Shown: positions 25,001 to 36,215 of the stretch, piece by piece
Layout: each line of letters opens with the position of its first letter
Numbering within the stretch: the first letter of the stretch is position 1
Source: Membranipora membranacea
Lineage: Eukaryota > Bryozoa > Gymnolaemata > Cheilostomatida > Membraniporidae
DNA: 64,000 bases
Assembly: GCA_914767715.1 (NCBI GenBank)
Contig: OU612067.1
Coordinates: 29,050,162 to 29,114,161 of the forward strand
Direction: 5' to 3'
Program-made: the position numbers and the translations under genes
The notes under the pieces: model-generated
The model's database searches: none
What the model was told of the DNA's origin: nothing
Seen by the model: the letters and a program-made list of their open reading frames with translations, nothing else

Positions 25001-28000
25001 CTTTTATGAAGGTTCACAATGGAACAAACTGAAGGAGTACCTTTTCATTTTGATGTTCTTCGTGGTCCTCATGCGAATCGTGATCTTCATGCGAATCGTG
25101 ATCTTCATGGCTCTCATGGTCATCATGATCCTCGTGGCCTGCATGATCCTCATGATCCTCATGGTCTGCATGGTCATCACGGTCAGCTTGATCATCATGG
25201 TCAGCGTGATCATCATGGTCAGCGTGATCATCATGGTCATCGTGATCATCATGGTCAGCGTGATCATCATGGTCAGCGTGATCATCATGGCCTGCATGGT
25301 CCTCATCATGATCATCATGGTCTCCATGTTCCTCATGGTCTCCATCTTCCTCGTGGTCATGCTCATCTTCATGATGTTTCTCCTCCTCATGTTCTGGCAG
25401 CACATCTTTAAGTCTGTGTAACAACTCACCAACAGACTTCTCCAAGCTTTCTGTGTGAATAAATCATTTAATAAACCACCTTAAACTCACAATGACAGGT
25501 AATCTAATACCAAGAACAAAATAATTGGTTACTGTATTCACATGTTTGATGCCATAACACCTATGCATTCTCAATATTTTACAGGTATTCTTGGTTCAGT
25601 ATTCTGGTTATTCATTCCGGGGGGGGGGGGGGGGCAAAGTCTGGGGGGCTCAGACTAGGTTATTCATTGATCAAAACCCATTTCGTAAGTGTAAAAGCTA
25701 TTTAGTGAGTAGAAATCTGTTTTATTTTTTGTTTGCTGCCCTCAATCAGGTGGCTTTGATTAAATCTTGCCCTTTGACAGGATGATATTGTCTGCCAAAT
25801 AAAATAGAGTTTACAAATATGAGAAACATTTTTCAAATTGACTTTTTATTTAGTCTGGGCAGACTGTCCAGACAGCCTACCTTGACAGCCTGCCCATGCT
25901 ACCTTTCATTACCAATTTCAAATTTGTTGGACGAAATGTTGATGTATGTCATGACTGTATTGTTGATCGTTGAGGCCAGCACCAGTACTGTGAAATAACT
26001 AATGCTGTTATCATTATTATGAGCAGTCAAAAGTAGAAATTAAATCTCAGCTACATTTGACAGATTACGCTGTGACTAAAGCTATTCCAAACAGAAATGT
26101 AAATTTACTTGTCTCATTTGATGCGCAATCTCAGGTGTTGATGAACCTTGTCCTCCTCTCAGACAAAAACCCTGAATAAATTACTGATAAGTCATCATCA
26201 TTGACTTGTTAAGACTTTGGTCAGGATACATAATTAAATCAGAAACATTCTGCACATTCGGCACGCAGGACGCACAGACATTACATAATATTTAGTCTGA
26301 TCATTTAAAATTTCATTGCCTTGGTAATAAAAACAGGAAGGCTATACCAGATGGCTTTTAAAACTCCAGCATCAACATTGCTGAAGCTTGCGACTTGATT
26401 TATATTAAATCTTGAGTACACCAGCTGCAGAGATGAGAGGGCAGTGGTAGGGAGTTCATGCCCTACCCTCAGCACAACACCGAAACTTGCTCAGCTAGAC
26501 CACATGAAAGCACAGTGAATGTTTTAATTATTGTATTGAGCGCAACTGAGCCTACTATAACAGGGTAATATTTTCTATCGATAAAAGGGATGATAATGTG
26601 AATTTGTGTGCCAAGGCGATGGGAGAAGACTATGTTTTTTGAACTAAATTATTTTTGTTTTAATTAAGCTGAAAAATTTGAATTTCAATAAAGTGTTATG
26701 ATCTAGTGATCGCCCTGAGAGCTTAAATAAAACTAGGTGTTGTGTAATCTTAAAATATCACTCCATGGGAATGAAGTTTGCCACTTGAGGAGTCAATCAA
26801 AAATACTCTATGTCTCAGGCCAACTAATAGAATATTAAATATCATAACAATCAATCGCAAGTTATTCAAATTGATTTTTTTTATTGCATCAACTGTCAGA
26901 CAAAAAACTGCTAAAATCTGAGATAATGTTTACTGGTGGTCCAATCATATTCTGATGAAGATTTTGATTACGTGACACTAAATATTCTCTTACGTCGCTG
27001 TGACCAGTTTCTCTTTCATCAGTTAGCAAAAGTTTATATATAGTTTGGTGACAAAGTGAATGACAGCTTGGAATGGGCCCTGGTGGTTTTATGAAAAGCT
27101 ACACTATATATTTACATGTCCCATAAATGTTACTGAAACAGGAGATAATTAATTAATGTTAATGTTATGGCGTAGCGATTACTGAGGTGTTTGGTATCAG
27201 CATGATTTTTACTGGAAAAATTGTTTTTTTGTAACAATGACTCAAATGCAATCCAATACTGCCAAATTGAATAGCTTAGAATGACATAATATAAATCTAT
27301 CTATCTAAATATATCAGTGACTATTATAAGACTTTTCTGTTGTCATAAAGATGTGTATATAGTGTGTAAATAGACTGAATGAGATAATCATCCTGTGCTG
27401 CTATTTTTTATGATATTTTGAGTGCGCTATCACTATTGGGATAGTTTTTTTGGATGACATTAGATCATTAGTTCGTGTAAATTGTCTTTCAAAGAAGTTC
27501 AGGCACCAGCGGTCCAGCAGTGATATCTAGTAAATATTATTATTGGAGTAGTTTTTCTTGACAGGAACTTGAATCTTACTGAGAGATTACTGAATCTTGT
27601 TTACAGAAAAACCAAACCAACACCTACTGTCTAACCAACACATGAAGGACTCATCAGGCAGAAAAAACTAGTGAATTTTATATGCTTATCATTGGCCAAT
27701 TGTCGTTCTAGATAACCCCACACTATTACTTTACATGTGGCAAGCTTACGCTCTAAATGGTCCCATTTGTTTTGATTCATCACCCAAGTGATATCTTCAA
27801 ACACATGTCGATGGGGAAAAATGTGAAAAACAATTTCCCTTAGGCAATGCAAACTTTCACATTGCGACAATGTTTCTTGGCTGATAATCTAATTGAGTTT
27901 GTCTGCTTTGACGTAGTTTTTGTGATGAAACTAATTAGCAGTGACAACAATAATAATCAAGGTGATATCATTGTTTACACACAGTGCTGTCTCAAAACTC

Positions 28001-29971
28001 ATCACTTTATGTATACTGATACGTGTAGCAGTGTTTGTGGTTTTTACTGGTATGACTGAATTGCTAAATGGAATCAGACATTATGGTAACTGAGTACTCT
28101 GCTTAGGGTTGGCATTACTACCTCATTCAAGACTTCCTGATCCCACGACAGCTTGTAATTAATTACCCACGTGACCTTTCCTGTACCATTCTGATGACAT
28201 TTTCTGAAGCTTTTATCCCATAATAAGACAGAGTTATTTTGAAATAAAAATTGTAAAGATTTGAAAAATAAACACTGTTGATGTTGATAGATGATTCCGC
28301 AAAAACCTATATTTAATCACATAGAGTTTAAAAATTACTAACCATGGTTGGTTGAGTCTAGGCTAAGTTCTGAAATCATTTCCTCGTACGAAGGTTGGAC
28401 GGTACTGTTGCCCTCCGTGCTGTTGCCCTCCGCACACAAAGTTGTCTTATTCAGCACCACATTGAGGAGATATACTGCTAGCCTGTGAGAATCCACCTCG
28501 TCATCCAAAACCTGCTTGGCTTGCGTATAATTCAAACACTAAAGGAAAAAAAAAATATTGCATAAGTATTCTCATTCTCCGTCTCACCCACCATCCTCGA
28601 CCTACTTCTCCATGGTAATCGTTTTGGCTCAATAAACAGCAAATTGAAAGTATTTAACTGTGATTGCCAGGTCTCGCATTAAATCATAAAAGATGCATGG
28701 TGGAACTGCCTATAATGTCTAGCCTGACCAAAGAATTACTGAATTTTAATTTTTAGCTCTCTATACGATTGGAAATCTCGTTCACTACCAGATTGCAGCC
28801 AACTTTTCTTAGTATAGGTAGAGCATGATGACTAAGTATCAATGAAGGGCACATTTTCTAATTACAGTATTATTCACTCACTATTGGAGCTATTGGTAGA
28901 CAGTCACCTGTTGCAACTTAATGACAATTAGGTACATTGTGGCAAATGTGTAGACAAATCACATCTAGAAATTAGTACATGTGGCTTTGTGGTAAAACCA
29001 CAGCCTATCGATATTGAACAACATAGCCATTCTAATTTATTACGCCTACCAATGTATCATCATTTAAATAAAGGTCATGGTAGAAACGAATATGGACCTG
29101 TCTGACTAATTGTCAGGTGTATGGGATAGCAATGGTACAGCTCATAGGGTGAATAGTGACTTGTAGCAGTATGAAAAAGAAACACAGAATTCTATTCGAA
29201 CAAATTCTAATCAGAAAATTTCTCTAGAAACCATCGATTCGAATTCGTTGAATTATTTAATTAATGGCAGTTTTCCATTTCCTAGTATTAATGTATCTTC
29301 TCTCACTTACCCACTTTATAAACTGGATTGGGTTTTGAAACACAGTATATAGCTCATTTGCATTGAATAGACCGCTAGGCTTTAATTTCTAGGATTGTTT
29401 GACAGTTAGGATATTACTCTGAGAATAAGATTAGCAATAGCATACAATGTCACACACCTTTTCCAAGATAAGCTGCAAGGTTAATGGCACGGATTTAAAA
29501 CAATACTGTAGTAATCTTGTTGTGAGTAAGATTGCTTATTACTTATGGATACCTAGCTACAAACACGGATTCAGATCCAAGCTACTAGCGAAAATTTATT
29601 ATTGTGTGCATTCTGAATATTTTGAGGTGACCAATGAAAGTCTATCCGAACTCTATGTGTGGCCTTCATCGTGTTCTTAGGTCGGTTAGGAATACGCGTT
29701 CACAAAAGTTTCTCTCTGTCCCTGAGACAACTACTGTAACATGATATGCCAGTATGTCTTAACTTACTGCGAGGCATGTTGAGTTGACTTCATGTACATC
29801 ACAGTCTATTGCGTGGGAGAATTCTATTAAAGCATGTTCCATTGAGTCATCAGTCCACATTGTCTCCTTGTAATCATCAAGAGCACCATGATCGCCGCTA
29901 ACCGTAGATATCCACATACATAGACAGCCCAGAGAAAGCAGCAGCAGGGATCTCAGCTTTAACGGCAGCAT
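16011..29971 (-). CDS. SLC39A4/12: LIV-1 subfamily ZIP zinc transporter, ZIP4/ZIP12 type
   Basis: Fifteen exons placed: 29971-29768, 28538-28343, 25450-25041, 22157-22052, 21134-20996, 20798-20688, 20287-20112, 19631-19448, 18976-18807, 18197-18098, 17944-17874, 17653-17486, 17150-16919, 16648-16461 and 16139-16011, about 861 residues. It starts with a signal peptide ([12 protein letters not shown]) and a long Cys-containing ectodomain with N-glycosylation sites. About 100 residues encoded in exon 3 are almost all Asp, His, Glu and Ala. A second His/Glu segment is in exon 7. [14 protein letters not shown] to the first helix parallels CLSARDVMAAYGLS of ZIP4. The membrane core is well formed: [18 protein letters not shown], then [16 protein letters not shown] and [18 protein letters not shown] with the metal-binding HEXPHEXGD motif, ending EEHIVV. 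The usual PAL motif is degenerate (DISLTIVQQ). The exon 4 to exon 5 junction does not keep frame (phase 1 to phase 0), so a small exon is probably missed between 21135 and 22051. Expected role: zinc uptake across the plasma membrane. ZIP4 and ZIP12 cannot be told apart here. Confidence 0.9.
16220..16345. repeat. Possible degenerate copy of the hairpin family seen at 23152-23269
   Basis: Within the last ZIP intron, GATCAAGTTTGATCC near 16258 and the GGGGAGCAAC...GCAGGCA text near 16332 resemble words in the copies at 23152-23269 and 43542-43674. The inverted structure is poor, so this assignment is tentative. Confidence 0.3.
20901..20924. repeat. AAGGAGT mini-hairpin
   Basis: CAAGGAGTT and its complement AACTCCTTG are separated by 6 bp. 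The same stem text with variable loops also occurs at 7829-7861, 13329-13350 and 24820-24839, and in part at 15230-15243. This copy is in a ZIP intron. Confidence 0.6.
22977..23016. repeat. Poly-G micro-insert, copy 1
   Basis: A run of 14 G is followed by CAAATGTCTTGGGGACTCAG and ACTA. The same arrangement recurs at 25617-25657 and 42650-42696. It lies in the third ZIP intron. No target duplication is clear at this copy. Confidence 0.65.
23142..23279. repeat. Hairpin MITE with 10 bp target duplication
   Basis: Unit 23152-23269 has inverted arms: TTGCCTGCATTCCGAGTCGC on the left (ending near 23189) and GCGACTCGGAATGCAGGCAA on the right (23232-23251). Outer ends are AGACCACGTTTGGTCCA and TTGATCCAA-type mirrored text. 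ACCCTAGCCT is repeated at 23142-23151 and 23270-23279, a perfect 10 bp target duplication. A second copy of the family is at 43542-43674. Confidence 0.85.
24768..24839. repeat. Pair of adjacent short hairpins
   Basis: TAGCCTTGTCA (24768-24778) is inverted as TGACAAGGCTA (24802-24812). Directly after it, CAAGGAGT and ACTCCTTG (24820-24839) form the mini-hairpin family member also seen at 20901. The first stem resembles the one at 39309-39354. Confidence 0.65.
25060..25340 (-). repeat. In-frame tandem repeat coding the His/Asp-rich ectodomain of the ZIP protein
   Basis: Within ZIP exon 3 the plus strand shows many near-copies of an 18 bp word, TGATCATCATGGTCAGCG, plus related 9-18 bp variants. 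On the coding strand these give D-D-H-A-D-H type units. The unit length is a multiple of three, so copy-number change would keep frame. Such tracts in LIV-1 transporters bind or buffer zinc. Here the tract is on the ectodomain side, before the first membrane helix. Confidence 0.85.
25606..25668. repeat. Poly-G micro-insert, copy 2, with 11 bp target duplication
   Basis: A 41 bp insert (25617-25657) of CC, 16 G and CAAAGTCTGGGGGGCTCAG followed by ACTA is flanked by GGTTATTCATT at 25606-25616 and 25658-25668. The perfect 11 bp duplication marks it as an insertion rather than a slipped G run. It is in the second ZIP intron. Confidence 0.8.
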
Positions 29972-32900
29972 CCTACTTATCTATATGTGACTCAGAGAGT
30001 GACGTTTTTCTGTTGCACTAAGTACAGTTAATTCTGATGAATGCTACTATTGTTGTTTGTGTCTCGTATGACCTGCAACTGTGAAGTTCGATACCTGACC
30101 ACCTACTTGAAAAGGTTACATTAATGTTTTAGGAAACCCTTGAGACTGCTGTCCTTCAGATCCAGTTACACTGCTGTACTCTCCGATGAGCAGTTTTTTG
30201 ACAGTCGGCAGCTGTTGTTTGATTGACAAATCCTTGCGGTCTGTTCTCAGCTTTTTTAGAGTGGAAAAAATCTTCCAGCACTCACAGTAACCACTAGTGC
30301 TGGAATGTTAGATAAGATCAGTGAGCAGTTAGATATATATTATGATTATAAGTAAACTGTATCACATTGGTCGCTGTTCTGCTTGCCTATTCAGTACCTA
30401 GGCTTGTCTCATTGGCTGGTCAATGTGCCGGATGGTTGCTCATGGATGAATGGTTAGGATTTACCATGGATATTATAACAATACTACTTACAAGCTCTAT
30501 TCTAACCCATGTAATAATACCCTAGCTGTGTAGACAACCATCACAACGATGTCAAAAGCAGTAAACACTGTAATTAGGCAAATCCACTTGCCGTCAATGA
30601 ATAATGTAAAATTTTTTAATAACTCATACAAATCTCCCACATTAAGTGCAGTATCGCATGAAGGATTCAATTTTATTACTCATCATTTCATAATTTCCTC
30701 CTATAACTTTCACTAAGGTGAATGATTCAGTCAACAGTATATGGTCAAGCAATGCGTTGCTGCAAAAACAGTAAAGTGCTCTTTAGTCTCTAAATCAGTT
30801 TTGCGTAACATTGAAAGGATGATAAGAGAAAGGGGGAAGTGGAAGATATTATTGCCCTAAAATTGGGTAGCCCCGCCCTATTTTCGTGTATTTCAGTAAC
30901 ATGATGATATTCAGCAAAAAGTTATTTTTCATATGAATGCGTCGTTTAGCCAATTGACCACATACTTGTTGGTAAATCAAGAATCATAGTATCTCATGCT
31001 ACAAAGACTAGTCATCATAAATCAGCCTAATCTAAGATAAAGTCCTGGTGCACTGTTTTGCCTCGCATAAGGGAATTTGAAGCTTGTAATTTTAGTACTG
31101 ACCAAAGTTGTGACATGGATGGAGAAAACACATAGGTAATTTTCAAGTTTTGATCAATTTTTTTGGTGACTCATAGGATCCAAGATTTCAGAACTTCCTG
31201 TCACTGGCACACGTCATCTGAGTTGTTTTCAATTGTTGACGTAGAGAAACAAGCCATGTTGGGTTCAATTTTAGCAGTCATAGCAGTTGGCCTAAAAATG
31301 TGACCAACAGCCAAATAAGATAATAAGATGATTAAGTGAAGAATAACCTCCATAAATAAATATATATGGTAAGCCAAGAACAATTAAATTAGCATTATTA
31401 GGTATGACAACAGGGTGAAATACTATCAACAGGGCAAAGAGCAGCCCTATAATCTCGTCAATCCCGATAAATATTATTCTCATTCAAATCCTGTTCCAAG
31501 AGATATATGACGAAAATGTGACGCAGTTTACTACTATAAGGTTGGTTTTTTATTTTTGTTTTTTTTGGAGGGCGTTGGTGAACAGCAAGCGTGTAAAAAA
31601 TGTTCTGTCATCTGCATAACAAAAAACTATTTTGGATACAGTGTCAGTATTTCTTGAACACTCTATGTCTCCAAAATACCTCTGAGACAAAACTGTAGTC
31701 TTTGACTATTCTATTTCCTTCAGATGTATGTCTTTTATTCCCCATGTGATATATTGGTTATTTTTTGGCATTACCAGGTGATTTCATATTCACGAAGCGT
31801 GGAAAAGATGATCCTTTCCTTCTTCGTCTCTTTATAACTTAGCAGCTAGTAGTGGCTGGTTAGGGGTATGAGGTCAGTCACAAAAGGTTTTGTCTAGTCT
31901 CACTGGGAACCAGGATTAGACCGGAAACTGAACTGGCCTGCAGATAGGGACGAGGCAATATCGACTCAGATTTGACGTGAATATTAGCTACAAGCATATT
32001 TTGCTACTAAGGTAACTGATGCTATAGGTAGGCTAACCTAATAAACCTTGCCTGGATTAATCAGAAACTTGACCTGCCCAGCACCATCCAAGATATTGCT
32101 TTTCGACACAAATTTTTTATCTCACAAGCCGGACCCATCATAAATTAAATAAAAGCACAATCTGTTAGGACTAGCAACAGTTGGGTTAATCACAAACAGG
32201 ATATTCTCACAAGAGCAGATCCGCCCATTGGATGGTACTTGGGAAAATCTATTATTAAAAGCTGATATAAATGATTAATCGCAGATCAATAATTTACACC
32301 CCTCGCTCTAGCCAGCGTTAAAGTGCCTCGACCGGTATATAAGGGCCAGTCAATGTAAAGCGATCACCCAGCCATATCAAATTCAAATGGGGTTAGCAGC
32401 ATTCAAATTCCTCCTGCTTTTTCGAAATTAAGAGGAGAAGCAGTGAATTATTTTTAATGGGAATCAGACAAGCTGATGCGGAATTGTGCGATACACATGC
32501 TCAATTAATTTTCATTCCAATAATGGCATTGGAAAGTGGTGAAAATATGACTGATGTCATACGAAATCGCCCAGTTCCGATGATTTCAAATCATCCGCTT
32601 CAAAGTATACGAGCTCTTATTGGTCAATTTTGACGTTATGATTTATGGTTTTAGAGGTTGCCTAGATACCGTTGTCAAGATTGAAATTGACCGTTGTAAT
32701 TAAACCCTATAATCCCAAGTGTGATGAGCCAACACAACAATAGCTATATCATAGCTTCTATTCAACTTTATTTATGGGTGTCTGCGAATCACAATTTCTT
32801 ATATAACACACTTGACCACTTGAGAATGCAACGTGGACTGGCTGTTAGAGGCGGAGACCAAGGCCATTCTCCGCCTCTAATTACATTGATCAGCCAATGG

Positions 32901-34755
32901 TCTTGCCTGTCACTTCACATGATTAATCCCCGTGCACCCCCTTCGATTCCTACCTCTTTAAAGATTTGTACAAGGACAGTGGAACCGCCATTTTCTCTCA
33001 TACTCATAGTCATACTCTACTCCGCATAGGGCATTCTGCCGAAGATATAATATTCGAATGTTACATCAGCCAGATACTGCTCCAATATAACAAAGTTATC
33101 CCCCTTCCCCACCAGTAGGACGAATAATGGATAGTTTATTGATATGTTATTTAGTTTCAAGACCGTGGCTTTTTCCTTACAATATTGACTGCTTGAGTAG
33201 CCTGTGTTCTGAGGCCTTGAGTGGGATGGATAGACACACGTTACCAAGAGTACCTGCTTGGCAGACCTAGTAGTTGTATCAAGTGCTTTGTAGAGGGAAT
33301 CCTTACACTATTGCTGCAGTTTGGCGGGGAAGATGGTTCTCCAATGCCAGTGAATACACAATAACACCACACAGAACCTAATTATTATAAAAAGGTATTA
33401 AAATTAAGCCAACTCCAGCCTTCCTCATCCTCGTGTAATTCTGTTGCGATTTCCCTCTCCAATGCAGAGATAACTAAGGTTTGCTCAGCAAGTACCTATA
33501 AGTGATCTAACACATCAATCATTGCTTCCTTGTTATATCCTTATTGTGGTTTCCTTGGTTTTTTCTATGGGGGTCCTAAACAAGGTTTAATTATAAGGCA
33601 AGCACCACTCATTAATCATTCACTATCGAGCTAGAATTTATCATCACATATGAACTTTCTCACGATTTTTTGTGAAGTTAATTCGTGAGGCATAACAGTA
33701 TTTATAATCTTTGATATCAGTTGCTCTTGGTGGCTATCTGTTATGATATGACCAGAGTGCTTTAAACTGCTTGTTGGATGGCTAGTTTCTTCTTGGAGAA
33801 CATTCAGTTTGATCAAGTCTAGTGATCACAAAATCCAAATTGAATGTCACATCACAGTTTAAATATCTGTTGAATGGTGATCAGTTATATAATACTGGTG
33901 TGATTTGAAATAAATCAAACAGCCATGACTATGCAGAATGTAAACTTGCATTAGAGTTTGAGTTTCTCATGCTAATAAAAATCAGTAGATTTCGGGTAAT
34001 CTCTCAGTTCTAGAAAACCAAAAAATCAAACCCTACATGTTTTCCATTGTAGGCCTATAGGTAATTATTGTACATTTAGCAGTACAACAAATTTGCAAAA
34101 TGACTTTTGATATGATCTGTGATATGACCTGTGATATGATCTGATATAGCCATGACTATGAGGAGAAGACAAGCTGGTCCTCGTCCTATTACTTGCTTCA
34201 GTTATGTTCAATAGTGCGTCCATCTGGGAAACATGGCGATGCAGATCACTTGTTTTTCTTCTTGTTACAGTTTACTGGTATGCGAGAAATGCATGCGCCG
34301 GAGCGTGGTCATGGTTCTGATTAGGAGTGTAGTGACTACCCAAAAAAAACACCCATATAATCCCTTGAATTAATTTAGTACATTTTCATTAGTGAAAGTC
34401 CTACCACTCATCGTGACCAGGTACCTCGACATTATCACAGGTTAGAAATTAGGATTAACTCCTATAAGCGCAGCATAAATGTAATGATATTTTGGATCAG
34501 TTGCTCCGCAATGCTGACCTGAATGTCTTACACGATTATTACAACCACATGGTAAACACATAGCTATAGTGTACTTTGTCCCAACAAAAGCTTTGGGAGG
34601 CAATATAAATATATAAAACAACAATTTTTTTGTCCTACTTCAATAATGCTATCCTGTATCTAATTAATAATGGGATTTTTTATTTAAAAGGCGGCTTCAA
34701 ATTTTATCTGTTGCGTAACACATGCGGGCCAGGGAGGTTGATTAAGATCACCTGA
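29972..34755. other. Upstream region of the ZIP gene, no further gene seen
   Basis: The ZIP promoter and any 5' non-coding exon lie somewhere left in this region. Open frames at 31201-31483 and 32721-33029 are hydrophobic or low-complexity, lack family similarity and have no splice partners. A perfect 12 bp hairpin is at 32845-32880. Confidence 0.45.
32845..32880. repeat. Short perfect hairpin
   Basis: TTAGAGGCGGAG (32845-32856) is exactly inverted as CTCCGCCTCTAA (32869-32880) with a 12 bp loop, GC-rich against an AT-rich background. Confidence 0.65.
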
Positions 34756-35076
34756 ATGATAAGATTATATTACACACCCTCCCCTCGTGTTTTCTTTCGT
34801 CGTTACATCACTAAAGCATGGTCAACCTATAAAACTAAGCACCCAATTGTCAATAAACTGACAGGTATTGTCTCCAAATACACCTCCAGCCTTTGGGGTT
34901 CAGCTATATCAGGCATACATGACAAGTTGGCTGGGCTCTATATCTGGTGGTACATAAAATTGCGGGCTTGGTTGGTCGGGGGGACCTTGAAATGCTCCTG
35001 CCGGCAACCAGGAGCAACACCCCAGCCGCCCAAGCCTGTAAAATATTTGATTTTCTGTTGTTTTATTGTTAGATAA
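34756..35076 (+). CDS. Possible small gene or exon, unrecognised
   Basis: An ATG-started frame of 106 codons whose central part looks protein-like: RRYITKAWSTYKTKHPIVNK is basic and amphipathic, and the part around residues 60-74 (LAGLYIWWYIKLRAWLVGG) is a candidate membrane segment. A GT (PKP then GTAAAA) near 35038 could be a donor, so this may be the first exon of a spliced gene rather than a complete one. Composition is richer in G and C than its flanks. I do not recognise the family. No downstream exon was found before the palindrome at 35533. It could be chance. Confidence 0.25.
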   Translation: MIRLYYTPSPRVFFRRYITKAWSTYKTKHPIVNKLTGIVSKYTSSLWGSAISGIHDKLAGLYIWWYIKLRAWLVGGTLKCSCRQPGATPQPPKPVKYLIFCCFIVR

Positions 35077-35532
35077 CCATAATTTACCAATTCTAGCAAG
35101 CTTTACACAGAATTTTACTACATAAACATTTTTAAACTAATGCAATTTGTTATAATAGGTTGATAACTAGACCACATGACAGCAAAAAAAAGCAATTTAA
35201 GCTTCACCAAGCTCTTAGATGCAAAAGTGGGGTGGTTATAGGGTCATCTGGTCTCATAGGGTAATCAGCCCAAATATCTGGTGTTACCCTACCAAATAGG
35301 GTAACTTGTCATGTATGATATCAGGACATATTGTGAGATGTTGTTGTCGTATCACAACAAATACCATGCTTTTGCTCACTTCAGGTGCCCTAAGGCCCCC
35401 ACCAAGCTTTGCCAAGAACAATAATACCTATGTCTGCTTGCAATTATGAGCTCATTGGCACGCAAATTATCACTAAGTAACAAAAACCCTGACACTAGAC
35501 ATAATATCGCACATGCTCAATTATGCTCCATG

Positions 35533-36215
35533 AGTAAGGATATACAGAGAGGACAGTTCAATGATAGTTATAGTGCCTGAGGTTTTTGATTCACTGGGGG
35601 AAAATTGTGCACAGCTAGATGCCAAAAACTCATTATCCCTATATGTTATAATGGCATTTTTCTTGCAGACATTCCTACCTTTGATGGGCCATAATTCATT
35701 CTGTATTTATCCTAAAGACTGATTTCCAACTTTGTTGGAATGTCCAACATTCAAGCTATACACCATATTATTGTCATTTTTTGCTAGGATTCATAGGCTA
35801 AAAGCAATCCAGGTTTTTAAAATGAGTTTTTTCATATAGATTTACATGTGACAATTGATAGACGGCTGGTCATCAAAATTAGGAAATGTCCGTGCGTTGA
35901 CCTAAGCCCCATGTAAATCTATATGATAAAACTCATTTTAAAAGCCTGGGTTACTCATAGCCTATGTATCCTAGCAAAAAATGACAATAATATGAAGATT
36001 GGAAATTTCAGAAAAGTTGGAAATCAGTCCTTAGGATAAATACAGAATGAATTATGACCTATCAAAGGTGGCTATGTCTGCATGACAAAACTCCACTGTA
36101 ACTTATATATATTCTGAAATTGGCAGGTGGCCAAATTGATGAATTTTCCCCCAGTGGATAAAAACCGCAGGCACTATAACAATCATTGAAGTGTCCCCTC
36201 TGTTTATCCTTACTC
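35533..36215. repeat. Large palindromic (foldback) element of about 0.68 kb
   Basis: Arms of about 300 bp, 35533 to about 35855 and about 35908 to 36215, are inverted copies separated by roughly 50-60 bp. Matching landmarks are GAGTAAGGAT with ATCCTTACTC at the ends, CTGGGGGAAAATT with AATTTTCCCCCAG, TGTCATTTTTTGCTAGGAT with ATCCTAGCAAAAAATGACA, and AGATTTACATG with CATGTAAATCT next to the centre. The arms differ by scattered substitutions and small indels. No coding potential. Confidence 0.85.

Noticed and set aside
25004-25432. Long open frames in several frames on both strands
   Set aside because: All arise from the 18 bp tandem repeat in ZIP exon 3. Only the frame giving D/H units joins the flanking ZIP exons in phase.
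31201-31483. Hydrophobic minus-strand open frames
   Set aside because: Overlapping frames in AT-rich sequence, without family similarity or splice partners.
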